A stretch of 64,000 nucleotides of DNA, from positions 248,001-312,000 of the forward strand of contig NKJG01000001.1 in NCBI GenBank assembly GCA_002256395.1. Reading direction: 5' to 3'. A program made the position numbers and the translations under genes. This stretch comes from Bacteroidetes bacterium B1(2017) (GTDB lineage: Bacteria; Bacteroidota; Bacteroidia; UKL13-3). Below are positions 37,211 through 45,548 of the stretch, piece by piece; position 1 is the first letter of the stretch, and the number at the start of each line of letters is the position of its first letter. The notes below the pieces were generated by a model. That model did no database searches. It saw nothing but the letters and a program-made list of their open reading frames with translations, and was not told the DNA's origin.

Positions 37211-38416
37211 TTATTGCACTTCAGCATTTGTTTTAACAGGCACTATTTGTTTGTTTAATTGCTTTGCAATTAGGTATGAAAGCAACATAAAAACACCTCC
37301 AACCACATACGGCAAGGTAAAATGGTAAGTATATAAAACGCCACCCAAAGCAGGGCCAATAACTCTAGCCAATGAGCCAAAAGACTGATTGGTTCCCAAT
37401 GCTTGCCCTTGCTCATTTTTAGGAGCTAATTGTGATATTAATGAGGTAATGGAAGGCGTTAAACATCCATTTGCTAAAGCAATTAACGTTAAGCTTATTA
37501 ATTGCAAATAAAACCAATCTGTAGGTACAAACGGAATGCTTGCTAAACCAATGCACATAAGTATTGACCCTATTAAAAGTAATTGCTTTTCACCAAACGC
37601 TTTACTCAATTTGCCAATTAAACCACCCTGCACAATAGCAGAGCTAATACCGATATACATAAACACAAATCCAATTTGTTTTTCATCTAATTGATATCGT
37701 TCCATCCATAAAATGGAAGAGGTAATTTGCATCATAGAAAAAGCAGCTATAAAAATAAAATTGATACTAATTAGCTCACGTATTAGTGGCTTCTTGAGTT
37801 CGTGAATCAAATTTCCAATTGGTTTATAGGTAAACTTCTTTTGGCTCTGTTTTACTTTTAACGACTCTGGCAAAAACAAATACGCTAATACAAAATTAAA
37901 GGCACATAAACCTGCTGCAAAATAGCCAACAAAATCAACGCTACCTGCTCCACTCATGGCTTTTAAGTAACCGCCAACGGGTGGACCAAAAATAAATCCT
38001 AAGCCAAAAGCCGCACCAATTAAACCCATATTTTTAGCCCTATCTTTTGGTTCGGTAATATCTGAAATATACGCTTGAGCGGCAGAAATATTAGCAGAAC
38101 CAATACCTGCAAAAACCCTTGAAATAATTAAGTAAACTAAGCTATGGGTAAAGGCAAAAAACACATACGATAACATGGTAATGGCAATACTAATAAGCAT
38201 TACTGGTCGGCGACCAATTTTATCACTTAATGTGCCCCAAAAAGGAGCAAAAAGAAAGTTCATTAAAGAATAAATTCCTGCAATTAGGCCTATCTCTAAA
38301 TTAGTGGCATGAAGCTCTCGGGCAAAAATGGGGAAGATGGGAATTATCAAACCAAAACCCAGTAAATCAATGAGAATGGTTACAAATAGTACAAAAATTG
38401 GCGACCTATTTTTCAT
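37211..38416 (-). CDS. MFS transporter, TetA-like, 401 aa
   Basis: A twelve-helix drug:proton-antiporter-type transporter. The loop between helices 2 and 3 has the motif FWGTLSDKIGRRPVML, and helix 5 carries AAFGLGFIFGPPVGGYL, the TetA-type antiporter motif. At 401 residues the length matches TetA. It lies 26 bases upstream of the membrane fusion gene and 21 bases downstream of the TonB receptor gene, all in one direction. The substrate is unknown. Confidence 0.9.
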   Translation of the reverse strand: MKNRSPIFVLFVTILIDLLGFGLIIPIFPIFARELHATNLEIGLIAGIYSLMNFLFAPFWGTLSDKIGRRPVMLISIAITMLSYVFFAFTHSLVYLIISRVFAGIGSANISAAQAYISDITEPKDRAKNMGLIGAAFGLGFIFGPPVGGYLKAMSGAGSVDFVGYFAAGLCAFNFVLAYLFLPESLKVKQSQKKFTYKPIGNLIHELKKPLIRELISINFIFIAAFSMMQITSSILWMERYQLDEKQIGFVFMYIGISSAIVQGGLIGKLSKAFGEKQLLLIGSILMCIGLASIPFVPTDWFYLQLISLTLIALANGCLTPSITSLISQLAPKNEQGQALGTNQSFGSLARVIGPALGGVLYTYHFTLPYVVGGVFMLLSYLIAKQLNKQIVPVKTNAEVQ

Positions 38417-38437
38417 GCCGCAATTAAGGCATAATTT

Positions 38438-40759
38438 TTAGAACATTATCCTCAATTGTATATTAAAACTGCGGGGCGGGTCAATTTTACCAGGGCGGGT
38501 GGCATATTCCTCATTTGTAAAATTGTTCACCAAAAAGGCAAGCCTGCTTTGTTGCGTCATTTGATAGGATATTCTTACATTTTGAACCATATTTCCAGCA
38601 CCAGTGCGCTCAAAGAATGTTTTAATACTTGGTGTAAATACCAAAAAGAAGGGGTCAATTTTCTCGTAAACGCTATAATAATTAAACGAATATCCTAACG
38701 AGAATTTCTTCCAAGAACCTTCTATATCCCATTTAGCTGTTTTTCGGTTTCTATAAGGCAATATGGCTGAGTAATATTTAACACTATCCAATTTACCCAT
38801 ACTGCTAAACAAGGCTTTGCCGTAATAGCTCCAGCTCTCCATTTCCGGATTGGTAGATAAGTTTACAGGCATAGAATAGGTAAATCCACCTATTGTTCTA
38901 ATTAGAATATCATTAATCCTTCCTTCACCTGTTAAGCTTATTTCAAAACCTGCAGTGCGCGTTTGTCCAATGTTTATTGCTTTAAAACCTACGCGTTGAA
39001 AGATGGGTAAAGTAGGATAATCAACAGAAGAAAGCCATTGATCGAAACGAAATTCAATCATACTATCAAACTCCTGATTAAAGATGGCAAAATCTAAGGC
39101 ACCATTAAAATTACCAATCTTAAACCCTTGCTGAACGCCAATCTCGGCTGTCCACCCCTTTTCTGAAACCAAATTATTATTAGGGAAAATACGTAAACCC
39201 GACACTTTATCATCTACATATTTTTCGCCAATAGTTGGAAACCTAAATCCTTCCGAATAATTAGCACGAATAAACGTTGTTGAAGTAGCTTGGTAATTTA
39301 ACCCTATACGTTTCAGTAATCCAGTTGGCTGAGAATATTCATTAAGTCCATTTAATTCATAACGTCCACCCAACACAAAACTCCATCGGTGCTTTCTGTA
39401 TTCAAGCTGACTAAAGGCTGCGGTACTAAAGCCTGCGAAGGTTCCTTTATAAACATTTCCTATTGCCCAAAGTGTGGTGGAATAGGTTCCTGCTATAATA
39501 TCTAAGTTCTTAATTAGGTTGCGTTTATAATTATAATCGAAGGCATAAATATTGGCTATGGCATCATTATCATTGGGGTAAAGTGTTTTAGCCGAATAGC
39601 GATGTATTTGATAAAACCTTCCTTTGAAAGAGTGCGTGCTTTTACCTGCTTGCCACTCTGCATGAGGATCAAAAGAAAAAATTCTATAAAAATCTCTTAC
39701 CCTGGTGGTACCAATTTGCTTTAAGGCACCAGAATCGGCATCGGCCCATAAAAAGAAACGGCCCGCTTGCTCCCACATTAAATTTACATTTACCCCTGCA
39801 CTAAAATTTTTGCTGAACCTATACCTTGTTTTCAGGTAATTACGCGCCCTAAATGCATCATTATCTTCGAGATGACTATGAATGGCATTCACATTTCCAC
39901 ACACCACTAAATCAAACTTTTTCCAACTTTGTTTGTGGCTATAAAACATACCTTGATTCATAGGATGCGTAACCTTCGACCACCAAATTGTTTCTTTACG
40001 CTTTGGGTCAGACAAAATGCCCTGATAGAATTGAATTTTGGTTACTGGCTTTTGAGTTCCCCAACCAGTTCTTACATTAACTGTTCCATTTAAGGCCGAA
40101 GAACCATATAAAACTGAAGCAGATCCTTTAATAACTTCAATTTGCTCTGCCGACTCAATAGGTAGAAATGTCCAACGAATATCTCCTAAATCTGCTCCCA
40201 GCAAAGGCATATCATCTAATAGAACTGCTACTCTGCTACCGGTATTATAAGAAAACCCTGCACCGCCTCGCATTGTGGCTTGCCCATCAACCACACTTAC
40301 CCCGGGCACCTTATTTAATACATCCGACAAATCGTTTGAATTGCTATTACTTATAAGGTAAGGTTGAATGATGTTTACCGAGGTTACCTCTCTAGAAACC
40401 TCCTTTGCCCCTCTTGAACCTGCAATTACAACTTGGTTCAGTTGGTTCACAAATGGAACTAATAATACCTGAAACTCTCTTTTGCCATCTAATTGCTCCT
40501 CAAAAGAAATGTCATAATTTTTATACCCTACCCTACTTACCTTAATTTGATGTTTTCCTGGCTGAACCGAAAACGAAAAAAAGCCTAAACTATCGGTTTG
40601 ACCATTTATTTTTTTATCAATTGTAACACTTACGTTACCCAATGGCTTGAGTGTATTTTCATCTAAGACCACTCCATTTATAAGTAATCCTTGGCCTGAA
40701 ACCTTGAAAATCACAAGGCTGACAAATATCATAAATAGTAAAAGTCTTAGTCTTCTCAT
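38438..40759 (-). CDS. TonB-dependent receptor, 773 aa
   Basis: An outer-membrane active transporter. After a signal peptide (MRRLRLLLFMIFVSLVIFKV) comes a carboxypeptidase-regulatory-like domain (about residues 26-105: LLINGVVLDENTLKPLGNVSVTI and SVQPGKHQIKVSRVGY). The plug follows (LSDVLNKVPGVSVVDGQATMRGGAGFSYNTGSRV, and ASVLYGSSALNGTVNVRT), then a barrel ending ATRPGKIDPPRSFNIQLRIMF. The start at 40759 is fixed by the signal peptide; an in-frame start at 40864 would add 35 non-signal residues. It heads the leftward cluster of MFS and RND efflux genes. The ligand is unknown. Confidence 0.93.
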   Translation of the reverse strand: MRRLRLLLFMIFVSLVIFKVSGQGLLINGVVLDENTLKPLGNVSVTIDKKINGQTDSLGFFSFSVQPGKHQIKVSRVGYKNYDISFEEQLDGKREFQVLLVPFVNQLNQVVIAGSRGAKEVSREVTSVNIIQPYLISNSNSNDLSDVLNKVPGVSVVDGQATMRGGAGFSYNTGSRVAVLLDDMPLLGADLGDIRWTFLPIESAEQIEVIKGSASVLYGSSALNGTVNVRTGWGTQKPVTKIQFYQGILSDPKRKETIWWSKVTHPMNQGMFYSHKQSWKKFDLVVCGNVNAIHSHLEDNDAFRARNYLKTRYRFSKNFSAGVNVNLMWEQAGRFFLWADADSGALKQIGTTRVRDFYRIFSFDPHAEWQAGKSTHSFKGRFYQIHRYSAKTLYPNDNDAIANIYAFDYNYKRNLIKNLDIIAGTYSTTLWAIGNVYKGTFAGFSTAAFSQLEYRKHRWSFVLGGRYELNGLNEYSQPTGLLKRIGLNYQATSTTFIRANYSEGFRFPTIGEKYVDDKVSGLRIFPNNNLVSEKGWTAEIGVQQGFKIGNFNGALDFAIFNQEFDSMIEFRFDQWLSSVDYPTLPIFQRVGFKAINIGQTRTAGFEISLTGEGRINDILIRTIGGFTYSMPVNLSTNPEMESWSYYGKALFSSMGKLDSVKYYSAILPYRNRKTAKWDIEGSWKKFSLGYSFNYYSVYEKIDPFFLVFTPSIKTFFERTGAGNMVQNVRISYQMTQQSRLAFLVNNFTNEEYATRPGKIDPPRSFNIQLRIMF

Positions 40760-40809
40760 AGATTTTGCTAGGTGGGTAAAAATAACACTTTCTTGATTTT
40801 TTAAAACAA

Positions 40810-40842
40810 TTTGTTTAAGTGCGCAAACAAATACTAATTTAG
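40810..40842 (+). promoter_or_regulatory. Candidate promoter for citrate synthase
   Basis: TTTG (40810-40813), 21 bases, and TAATTTAG (40835-40842), which differs from the -7 consensus at one base of the final TTTG. It would start transcription about 30 bases before the citrate synthase ATG. It lies between the divergent TonB receptor and citrate synthase genes. Confidence 0.45.
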
Positions 40843-40881
40843 CGGGGTTATTATTACGTAACAAGAATATTTTACAGCAAA

Positions 40882-42198
40882 ATGGGTAAGTTAAAGGAAA
40901 AGTTTATCGAAAAAGCTCTGCCATTGTCGGCCGAGATTAAGCAATTTGTGAAAGAACACGGAAACGTGTCATTAGGAGAGTTTACTGTTGAGGATGTATA
41001 TCATGGGCAAAAAGGCATTATTGGCCTTTTAACCGAAACTTCTTTATTAGACGCTAACGAAGGAATTCGTTTTAGAGGATACACCATTCCAGAATTAAGA
41101 GCAAAACTTCCAAAAGTACCAGGTGGCACTGAACCACTTCCTGAAGGTTTATTTTATTTGATGCTTTTAGGTGAAATGCCTACTTACGACGATGTTCTTG
41201 ATATTCAAGCTACTTGGAGAGAAAGAGCTGAAGTTCCTGCGCATGTATTTCAAACCTTAGATTCATTGCCAATAAACACACATCCAATGACCCAGTTTAG
41301 CATTGGTATTATGGCCATGCAAACCGAATCGGTTTTTGCCAAAGCTTACCGCGATGGTATTAACAAAAAGGATTATTGGGATCCAACCTACGAAGATGTA
41401 ATTACCCTTTTGGCTCGTTTACCAAGAATTGCAGCCTATATATATAGAAGAACCTATAAAAACAATGAGCATATTGCTCCAAATCCAGAATTGGATTGGG
41501 CAGCAAACTTTGCCCATATGTTGGGTTACGACCAAAACGAGTTTTATAAATTAATGCGTTTATACCTTACCATTCATGCCGATCATGAAGGAGGAAACGT
41601 TTCGGCTCACACAACTCACTTAGTTGGATCAGCACTTAGCGACCCGTATCTTTCTTTTGCCGCTTCTATGAACGGTTTAGCTGGCCCATTACATGGCTTA
41701 GCAAACCAAGAAGTGGTTCGTTGGATTTTTGAAATGCGTGATCAAATTGGACATTCACCTAGCAAGGACGAAATTGCGGAGTATATCAAACAAACGTTAT
41801 TAAGCGGAAAAGTTGTTCCAGGATATGGCCATGCCGTATTAAGAAAAACCGACCCTCGCTTTTTGGCTCAGCAAGAATTTGCTAGAACCTATATGCCTGA
41901 TGACGAGTTAGTAAATATTGTTTGGAACATTTATGAAGTAGCTCCTCCAATTTTAGAGGGAACAGGTAAAATTAAAAACCCATGGCCTAACGTAGATGCA
42001 CACTCTGGTGCATTGTTATTACACTATGGCTTAAACGAATACGACTTCTATACTGTATTATTTGGTGTTAGCCGCGCATTAGGCGTTATGGCCTCATTAA
42101 TGTGGGATAGAGCTTTAGGCTTACCAATTGAAAGACCAAAATCTGTAACTTTTGAGTGGTTAAAGAAAACTATTGCTGCCAAAGAAGCAAAAGCATAA
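40882..42198 (+). CDS. gltA: Citrate synthase, eukaryotic type, 438 aa
   Basis: Condenses acetyl-CoA and oxaloacetate, the first TCA step. The catalytic residues are His271 (AGPLHGLANQ), His317 (PGYGHAVLRKTDPR) and Asp372 (NVDAHSG). The segments HADHEGGNVSAHTTHLVGSA and IPELRAKLPKVPGG are typical of the mitochondrial (type I) enzyme rather than the hexameric E. coli enzyme. The length of 438 fits. It is followed by a strong terminator, so it is probably transcribed alone. Confidence 0.95.
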   Translation: MGKLKEKFIEKALPLSAEIKQFVKEHGNVSLGEFTVEDVYHGQKGIIGLLTETSLLDANEGIRFRGYTIPELRAKLPKVPGGTEPLPEGLFYLMLLGEMPTYDDVLDIQATWRERAEVPAHVFQTLDSLPINTHPMTQFSIGIMAMQTESVFAKAYRDGINKKDYWDPTYEDVITLLARLPRIAAYIYRRTYKNNEHIAPNPELDWAANFAHMLGYDQNEFYKLMRLYLTIHADHEGGNVSAHTTHLVGSALSDPYLSFAASMNGLAGPLHGLANQEVVRWIFEMRDQIGHSPSKDEIAEYIKQTLLSGKVVPGYGHAVLRKTDPRFLAQQEFARTYMPDDELVNIVWNIYEVAPPILEGTGKIKNPWPNVDAHSGALLLHYGLNEYDFYTVLFGVSRALGVMASLMWDRALGLPIERPKSVTFEWLKKTIAAKEAKA

Positions 42199-42219
42199 AA
42201 ATTAAATTCAATTACTAAA

Positions 42220-42254
42220 AAAACGCTCTACGAATTTGTAGGGCGTTTTTTTTT
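42220..42254 (+). terminator. Intrinsic terminator after citrate synthase
   Basis: AAAACGCTCTAC (42220-42231) pairs with GTAGGGCGTTTT (42238-42249) over 12 bases with one G-U pair and a 6-base loop. A run of nine T's follows (42246-42254). It lies 21 bases after the citrate synthase stop codon and upstream of lptE, so any lptE start before about 42260 is unlikely. Confidence 0.9.
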
Positions 42255-42291
42255 GCCTAGGATTGGTCTGATTATTGTATTTTTGGAAACC

Positions 42292-42831
42292 ATGAAAAGT
42301 ACATATTTAGGAAAGATTCTTCGAACATTTACAAGCAAAACCTTCATTTGGATACTCCCTTTTCTTGGTTTTTTGAGTAGCTGTGGAGTGTATTCGCAAA
42401 GCGGAGCTTCTATTAATCCCGAAGCAAAAACATTTAGCGTTGCTTATATTGTAAACAATGCCAGTATTGTTGCTCCCTCACTGAGCCAAACACTTACTGA
42501 AAAAATTAAAACAAAATTTATTAATGAAACTCCTCTAAAATTAACCACTGCCGAAAGTGATTTACATTTTACTGGGAAAATATTGAGCTATACCACAGCC
42601 CCAGTGGCTATTCAAGGAAACCAAACAAATGCCGTTACCAGACTCACTGTAACAGTTGAAATTACCTGCATAAATAAATTAGAAGAAGCTAAAGGTTTTA
42701 CCCAAACCTTCACCAATTTTAGCGATTATGACTCGAAACTTGATTTTGCGGTAATAGAGCGCGACCAAATCAATAAAATATGCGACGGATTGGTTCAGGA
42801 TATTTTTAATAAAGCCTTTATCAACTGGTAA
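42292..42831 (+). CDS. lptE: LPS-assembly lipoprotein LptE, Bacteroidota type, 179 aa
   Basis: The outer-membrane lipoprotein that plugs LptD. The signal peptide ends in a lipobox (FLSSC) with the lipidated Cys31, followed by the Bacteroidota signature GVYSQSGASINPEAKTFSVAYIVNNASIVAPSLSQTLTEKI and RLTVTVEITCINKLEE. The ATG at 42292 gives MKSTYLGKI. An in-frame TTG at 42253 lies inside the terminator of citrate synthase and is rejected. It starts the run lptE, acidic TPR protein, secG. Its partner lptD lies about 12 kb upstream on the opposite strand. Confidence 0.88.
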   Translation: MKSTYLGKILRTFTSKTFIWILPFLGFLSSCGVYSQSGASINPEAKTFSVAYIVNNASIVAPSLSQTLTEKIKTKFINETPLKLTTAESDLHFTGKILSYTTAPVAIQGNQTNAVTRLTVTVEITCINKLEEAKGFTQTFTNFSDYDSKLDFAVIERDQINKICDGLVQDIFNKAFINW

Positions 42832-42879
42832 ATTGACAGCCAATCAATTTTTAATTATATTGCCTCAAAAATTACAGGT

Positions 42880-44895
42880 TTGAACAAATACGATTTTACA
42901 AGTTTGGTGAAGGACCCCAAGAAATTGGGTGAGCCAGATATAGAAAAACTAAAGGCATTGACGTTACAATTCCCGTATTTTTCTATTGCCCAAAATTTAT
43001 TGGTAAAATCACTTCACAATACCAAGCATTACGAATACGATAAGTATTTAAAACAGGCCGCACTGCAAACGGGAAGCAGATCTGTTTTATATAACCTAGT
43101 TCATGATTTACCTCTTGAAACAGAAAGTAAGGAAGTAATGGAGCAAGAGGTTGAGCACTTGCAAATAAACGTACCAAACAATACCTCTGAAAGTACTACT
43201 AGCAGCGCCATTAACCTGATAGAGCCTGAAATTATTGCTGAGCCTATTCAGGAAGTTGAGGAAGAAATTAAGCAAGAAGTTGAAGAAGCAATTAGTGTCG
43301 AACCAATTGCTGAGGTAATAAGTACAGTTGCCGAACCTATCTCAACAAGTATAGAAGAACAAAGCTTAGAAGATTATTTTTCAAGTCCGGAACCACTAGT
43401 TGAAAAACATCCAGAACCTCTTATAGAAACAATTTCTGAAACATTACTTCAGAACATTGAACCGGCAAAACCAGAACAGACAAGAGACCCAGAAGAAATT
43501 TACGAGGACGAGAAATTAGTTTCTTCCACAGGAAAATTTGTAAAGTTTATTCCTAAATCAAAACAGGTAAACAGCGATGAAATGGATGAAGTTTCGCTGA
43601 TTCCTGAAATGAAAAATCCAGATGAGCAAGTTCTTGAACACTTTGATATTACTAGCCTTGACGGATTTTATGATACTGCTCCAGAATTTAAATCAACCAT
43701 TGAAGAAGAGCCTCAAGATAAACCAATAGAAAGTACGCCTATTTCTATTATTGAGGAAGAAATTGAGGAACCAGATTACCTCGAAAACGTCGTACAAACT
43801 CCTTTGGTTCAAAGCGTACAACCTACATTTACTGAGCCCGAAGAAATAGAAAGCATTGCTGAACCAGTTGCTGAAAGCATTGTTACAAATTTTGAAGAAG
43901 CTACACTTGAAAATGATTTTCCATTAGAAGAAGCCTCAACAAGCGATAGCCAAACAAACGCAAATGATGATGGTTTCTTAAGTTGGATAAGTAGCAAAGA
44001 AGTAGCACCAATTGAATTAGCAACTACACCTGAGCCAATTATTGAACCAGAGCCTGTAGTGGTTGCTGAACCAAGAGTTGCAGTGATAGAAGATCATGAA
44101 TTCGTTTCTAACTTTACCGATAAATTTGCCCACGACTCGAATAAGAGTTTGAGTTTAACCATAAAGGATAACGAGCCAGCAGATTCAGTTAAACCTAAGC
44201 TAGAGCCTGAAATAATAATTCCTAAAGAATCTGTTGAAGAGATCAAATCTGAACCAATTGCTGAAGAACCAATAAGTAAGCACTTAGATAGCTTGCAAGA
44301 CTATGAGGTAAATTTATTTTTGGCTCCCTTATATAAGCAAGTTACCTACAACGAAAATTTATTTGAAGAGAGTTTCGGAAGTGTTTATAGAGGTGAACCA
44401 ATTGCTAAGGTTGAATGGACAGAACCATTTGTTAAATTAAAAGAAACTCAAGAAGAAGGAAACAGGGCCAAAGAAATTGCCAAAGAAATTGAGGAATTTG
44501 ATGCTGTAACCGAATACAAGCCAAAAATAGAAGAAGAAAATAATTCAATTGTATTTGAAGCCCCAGAAGTAAAACCCAAAATTGCAGATTTACCTACCCC
44601 AAAAATTGCGCGCGACCCAGGGACGGTAGAATCTATTTTGGAAAAGTTTATGCGTGAAAACCCAAGCATAGCACGACCAAAAAGTGAGTTTTACAGCCCA
44701 ATGAATATGGCTAAGCAAAGTGCCGAGGAAAGCGATGAAATTGTAAGTGAGACACTTGCGCAAATTTATACTCGCCAAGGGCTCTATAAAAAAGCAATTG
44801 TGATGTATGAAAAATTGGGGTTGCATTATCCAGAGAAATTGCCTTATTTCGCAGGCCTGATTTCTCAGATCAAATCAGCACATAATATAGACTAA
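42880..44895 (+). CDS. Acidic Glu/Pro-rich protein with C-terminal TPR, 671 aa
   Basis: I recognise the position, between lptE and secG, as one seen for a Bacteroidota protein, but no function is established to my knowledge. The start is TTG at 42880. Residues 1-75 are a helical conserved head (KLGEPDIEKLKALTLQFPYF, VKSLHNTKHYEYDKYLKQAA). Residues about 95-480 are low-complexity and acidic, with recurring EPIAE-like units (VEPIAEV, SIAEPVAESI, SEPIAEEPIS). The C-terminus has a TPR-like pair (ETLAQIYTRQGLYKKAIVMYEKLG). No signal peptide or membrane helix is seen, so it is cytoplasmic. The stop is 3 bases before secG. Confidence 0.75.
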   Translation: MNKYDFTSLVKDPKKLGEPDIEKLKALTLQFPYFSIAQNLLVKSLHNTKHYEYDKYLKQAALQTGSRSVLYNLVHDLPLETESKEVMEQEVEHLQINVPNNTSESTTSSAINLIEPEIIAEPIQEVEEEIKQEVEEAISVEPIAEVISTVAEPISTSIEEQSLEDYFSSPEPLVEKHPEPLIETISETLLQNIEPAKPEQTRDPEEIYEDEKLVSSTGKFVKFIPKSKQVNSDEMDEVSLIPEMKNPDEQVLEHFDITSLDGFYDTAPEFKSTIEEEPQDKPIESTPISIIEEEIEEPDYLENVVQTPLVQSVQPTFTEPEEIESIAEPVAESIVTNFEEATLENDFPLEEASTSDSQTNANDDGFLSWISSKEVAPIELATTPEPIIEPEPVVVAEPRVAVIEDHEFVSNFTDKFAHDSNKSLSLTIKDNEPADSVKPKLEPEIIIPKESVEEIKSEPIAEEPISKHLDSLQDYEVNLFLAPLYKQVTYNENLFEESFGSVYRGEPIAKVEWTEPFVKLKETQEEGNRAKEIAKEIEEFDAVTEYKPKIEEENNSIVFEAPEVKPKIADLPTPKIARDPGTVESILEKFMRENPSIARPKSEFYSPMNMAKQSAEESDEIVSETLAQIYTRQGLYKKAIVMYEKLGLHYPEKLPYFAGLISQIKSAHNID

Positions 44896-44898
44896 GAT

Positions 44899-45267
44899 AT
44901 GTTAACAGTAATTTTAATTTTAATTGTAGTAGCATGTGTGTTACTTACATTGTTGGTATTAATTCAAAATCCAAAAGGAGGAATAGCAGCAAACTTTGTG
45001 GCACCAAGCCAAATTATGGGTGTTAAACGTAGTACCGATGTGGTTGAAAAAGCTACTTGGGTAATGGCAGTTGCACTTATTTGTCTTTCTTTAATGTCTA
45101 ATTTCTTCCGTCCAACTGGCGCAAGCAACGAAGGATTGAACGATTCGCGTATTAAGGATAATATTTCTGAGCAAACTGTACCAGCTGCTCCAATGGCACC
45201 TCAGCCAGCACAAACAGCTCCTGCTCAAGAAGGCGCACAACCTGCTGCTGAACAAAAAACTAACTAG
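44899..45267 (+). CDS. secG: Preprotein translocase subunit SecG, 122 aa
   Basis: A SecYEG component aiding protein export. Two membrane helices are present: TVILILIVVACVLLTLLVLIQ near the N-terminus and ATWVMAVALICLSLMSNFF at about residues 53-71. Between them is the SecG motif QNPKGGIAANFVAPSQIMG. A proline/alanine/glutamine-rich tail (about residues 95-118: APMAPQPAQTAPAQEG) is a common Bacteroidota extension. It starts 3 bases after the acidic TPR gene and is followed by a terminator. Confidence 0.93.
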   Translation: MLTVILILIVVACVLLTLLVLIQNPKGGIAANFVAPSQIMGVKRSTDVVEKATWVMAVALICLSLMSNFFRPTGASNEGLNDSRIKDNISEQTVPAAPMAPQPAQTAPAQEGAQPAAEQKTN

Positions 45268-45294
45268 AATTAAATAATTCTCACGATACTAATA

Positions 45295-45333
45295 AAAAAG
45301 CCTCCTTACCATTTGGTGAGGGGGCTTTTTTTG
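45295..45333. terminator. Bidirectional intrinsic terminator
   Basis: AAAAAGCCTCCTTACC (45295-45310) pairs with GGTGAGGGGGCTTTTT (45315-45330) over 16 bases with two G-U pairs and a 4-base loop. A T run follows on the plus strand and an A run precedes it, so it can stop secG transcripts and those arriving from the leftward sigma cluster. Confidence 0.85.
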
Positions 45334-45342
45334 TGATTATGG

Positions 45343-45531
45343 TTAAGATAATTGGTGCTTAATGAACCTATATTGAGAGTCTATTCTATTGAAAATACCA
45401 TTGTTAAAGTGCTTATTTAAATACTGCTTTAAGCTCCTTTCATGTGGCAAATAAATTAAAGTGAATAGGCCTATAAAAGAAAAAAGGAAAGAATCTATTA
45501 CTAGATAATTTCCTTTTACTACTAAACCCAA
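45343..45531 (-). CDS. Possible small membrane protein, 62 aa
   Basis: A 62-codon frame 17 bases after the sigma-partner gene on the same strand and ending just before the bidirectional terminator. The product has one hydrophobic helix (VIDSFLFSFIGLFTLIYL, about residues 11-28) and a basic tail (HERSLKQYLNKHFNNG). The position between gene and terminator favours a real gene, but only this supports it. It may instead be untranslated 3' sequence. I do not recognise a family. Confidence 0.35.
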   Translation of the reverse strand: MGLVVKGNYLVIDSFLFSFIGLFTLIYLPHERSLKQYLNKHFNNGIFNRIDSQYRFIKHQLS

Positions 45532-45548
45532 ACTTTATAATCAACTAA

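Noticed and set aside
42253..42291. Extended N-terminus for lptE
   Set aside because: The frame from 42253 begins with TTG inside a strong terminator T tract and precedes a complete lipoprotein signal at 42292.
43200..44300. Repeat array or CRISPR in the acidic protein gene
   Set aside because: The recurrence is of degenerate codons for EPIAE-like residues; spacing and sequence are not regular.
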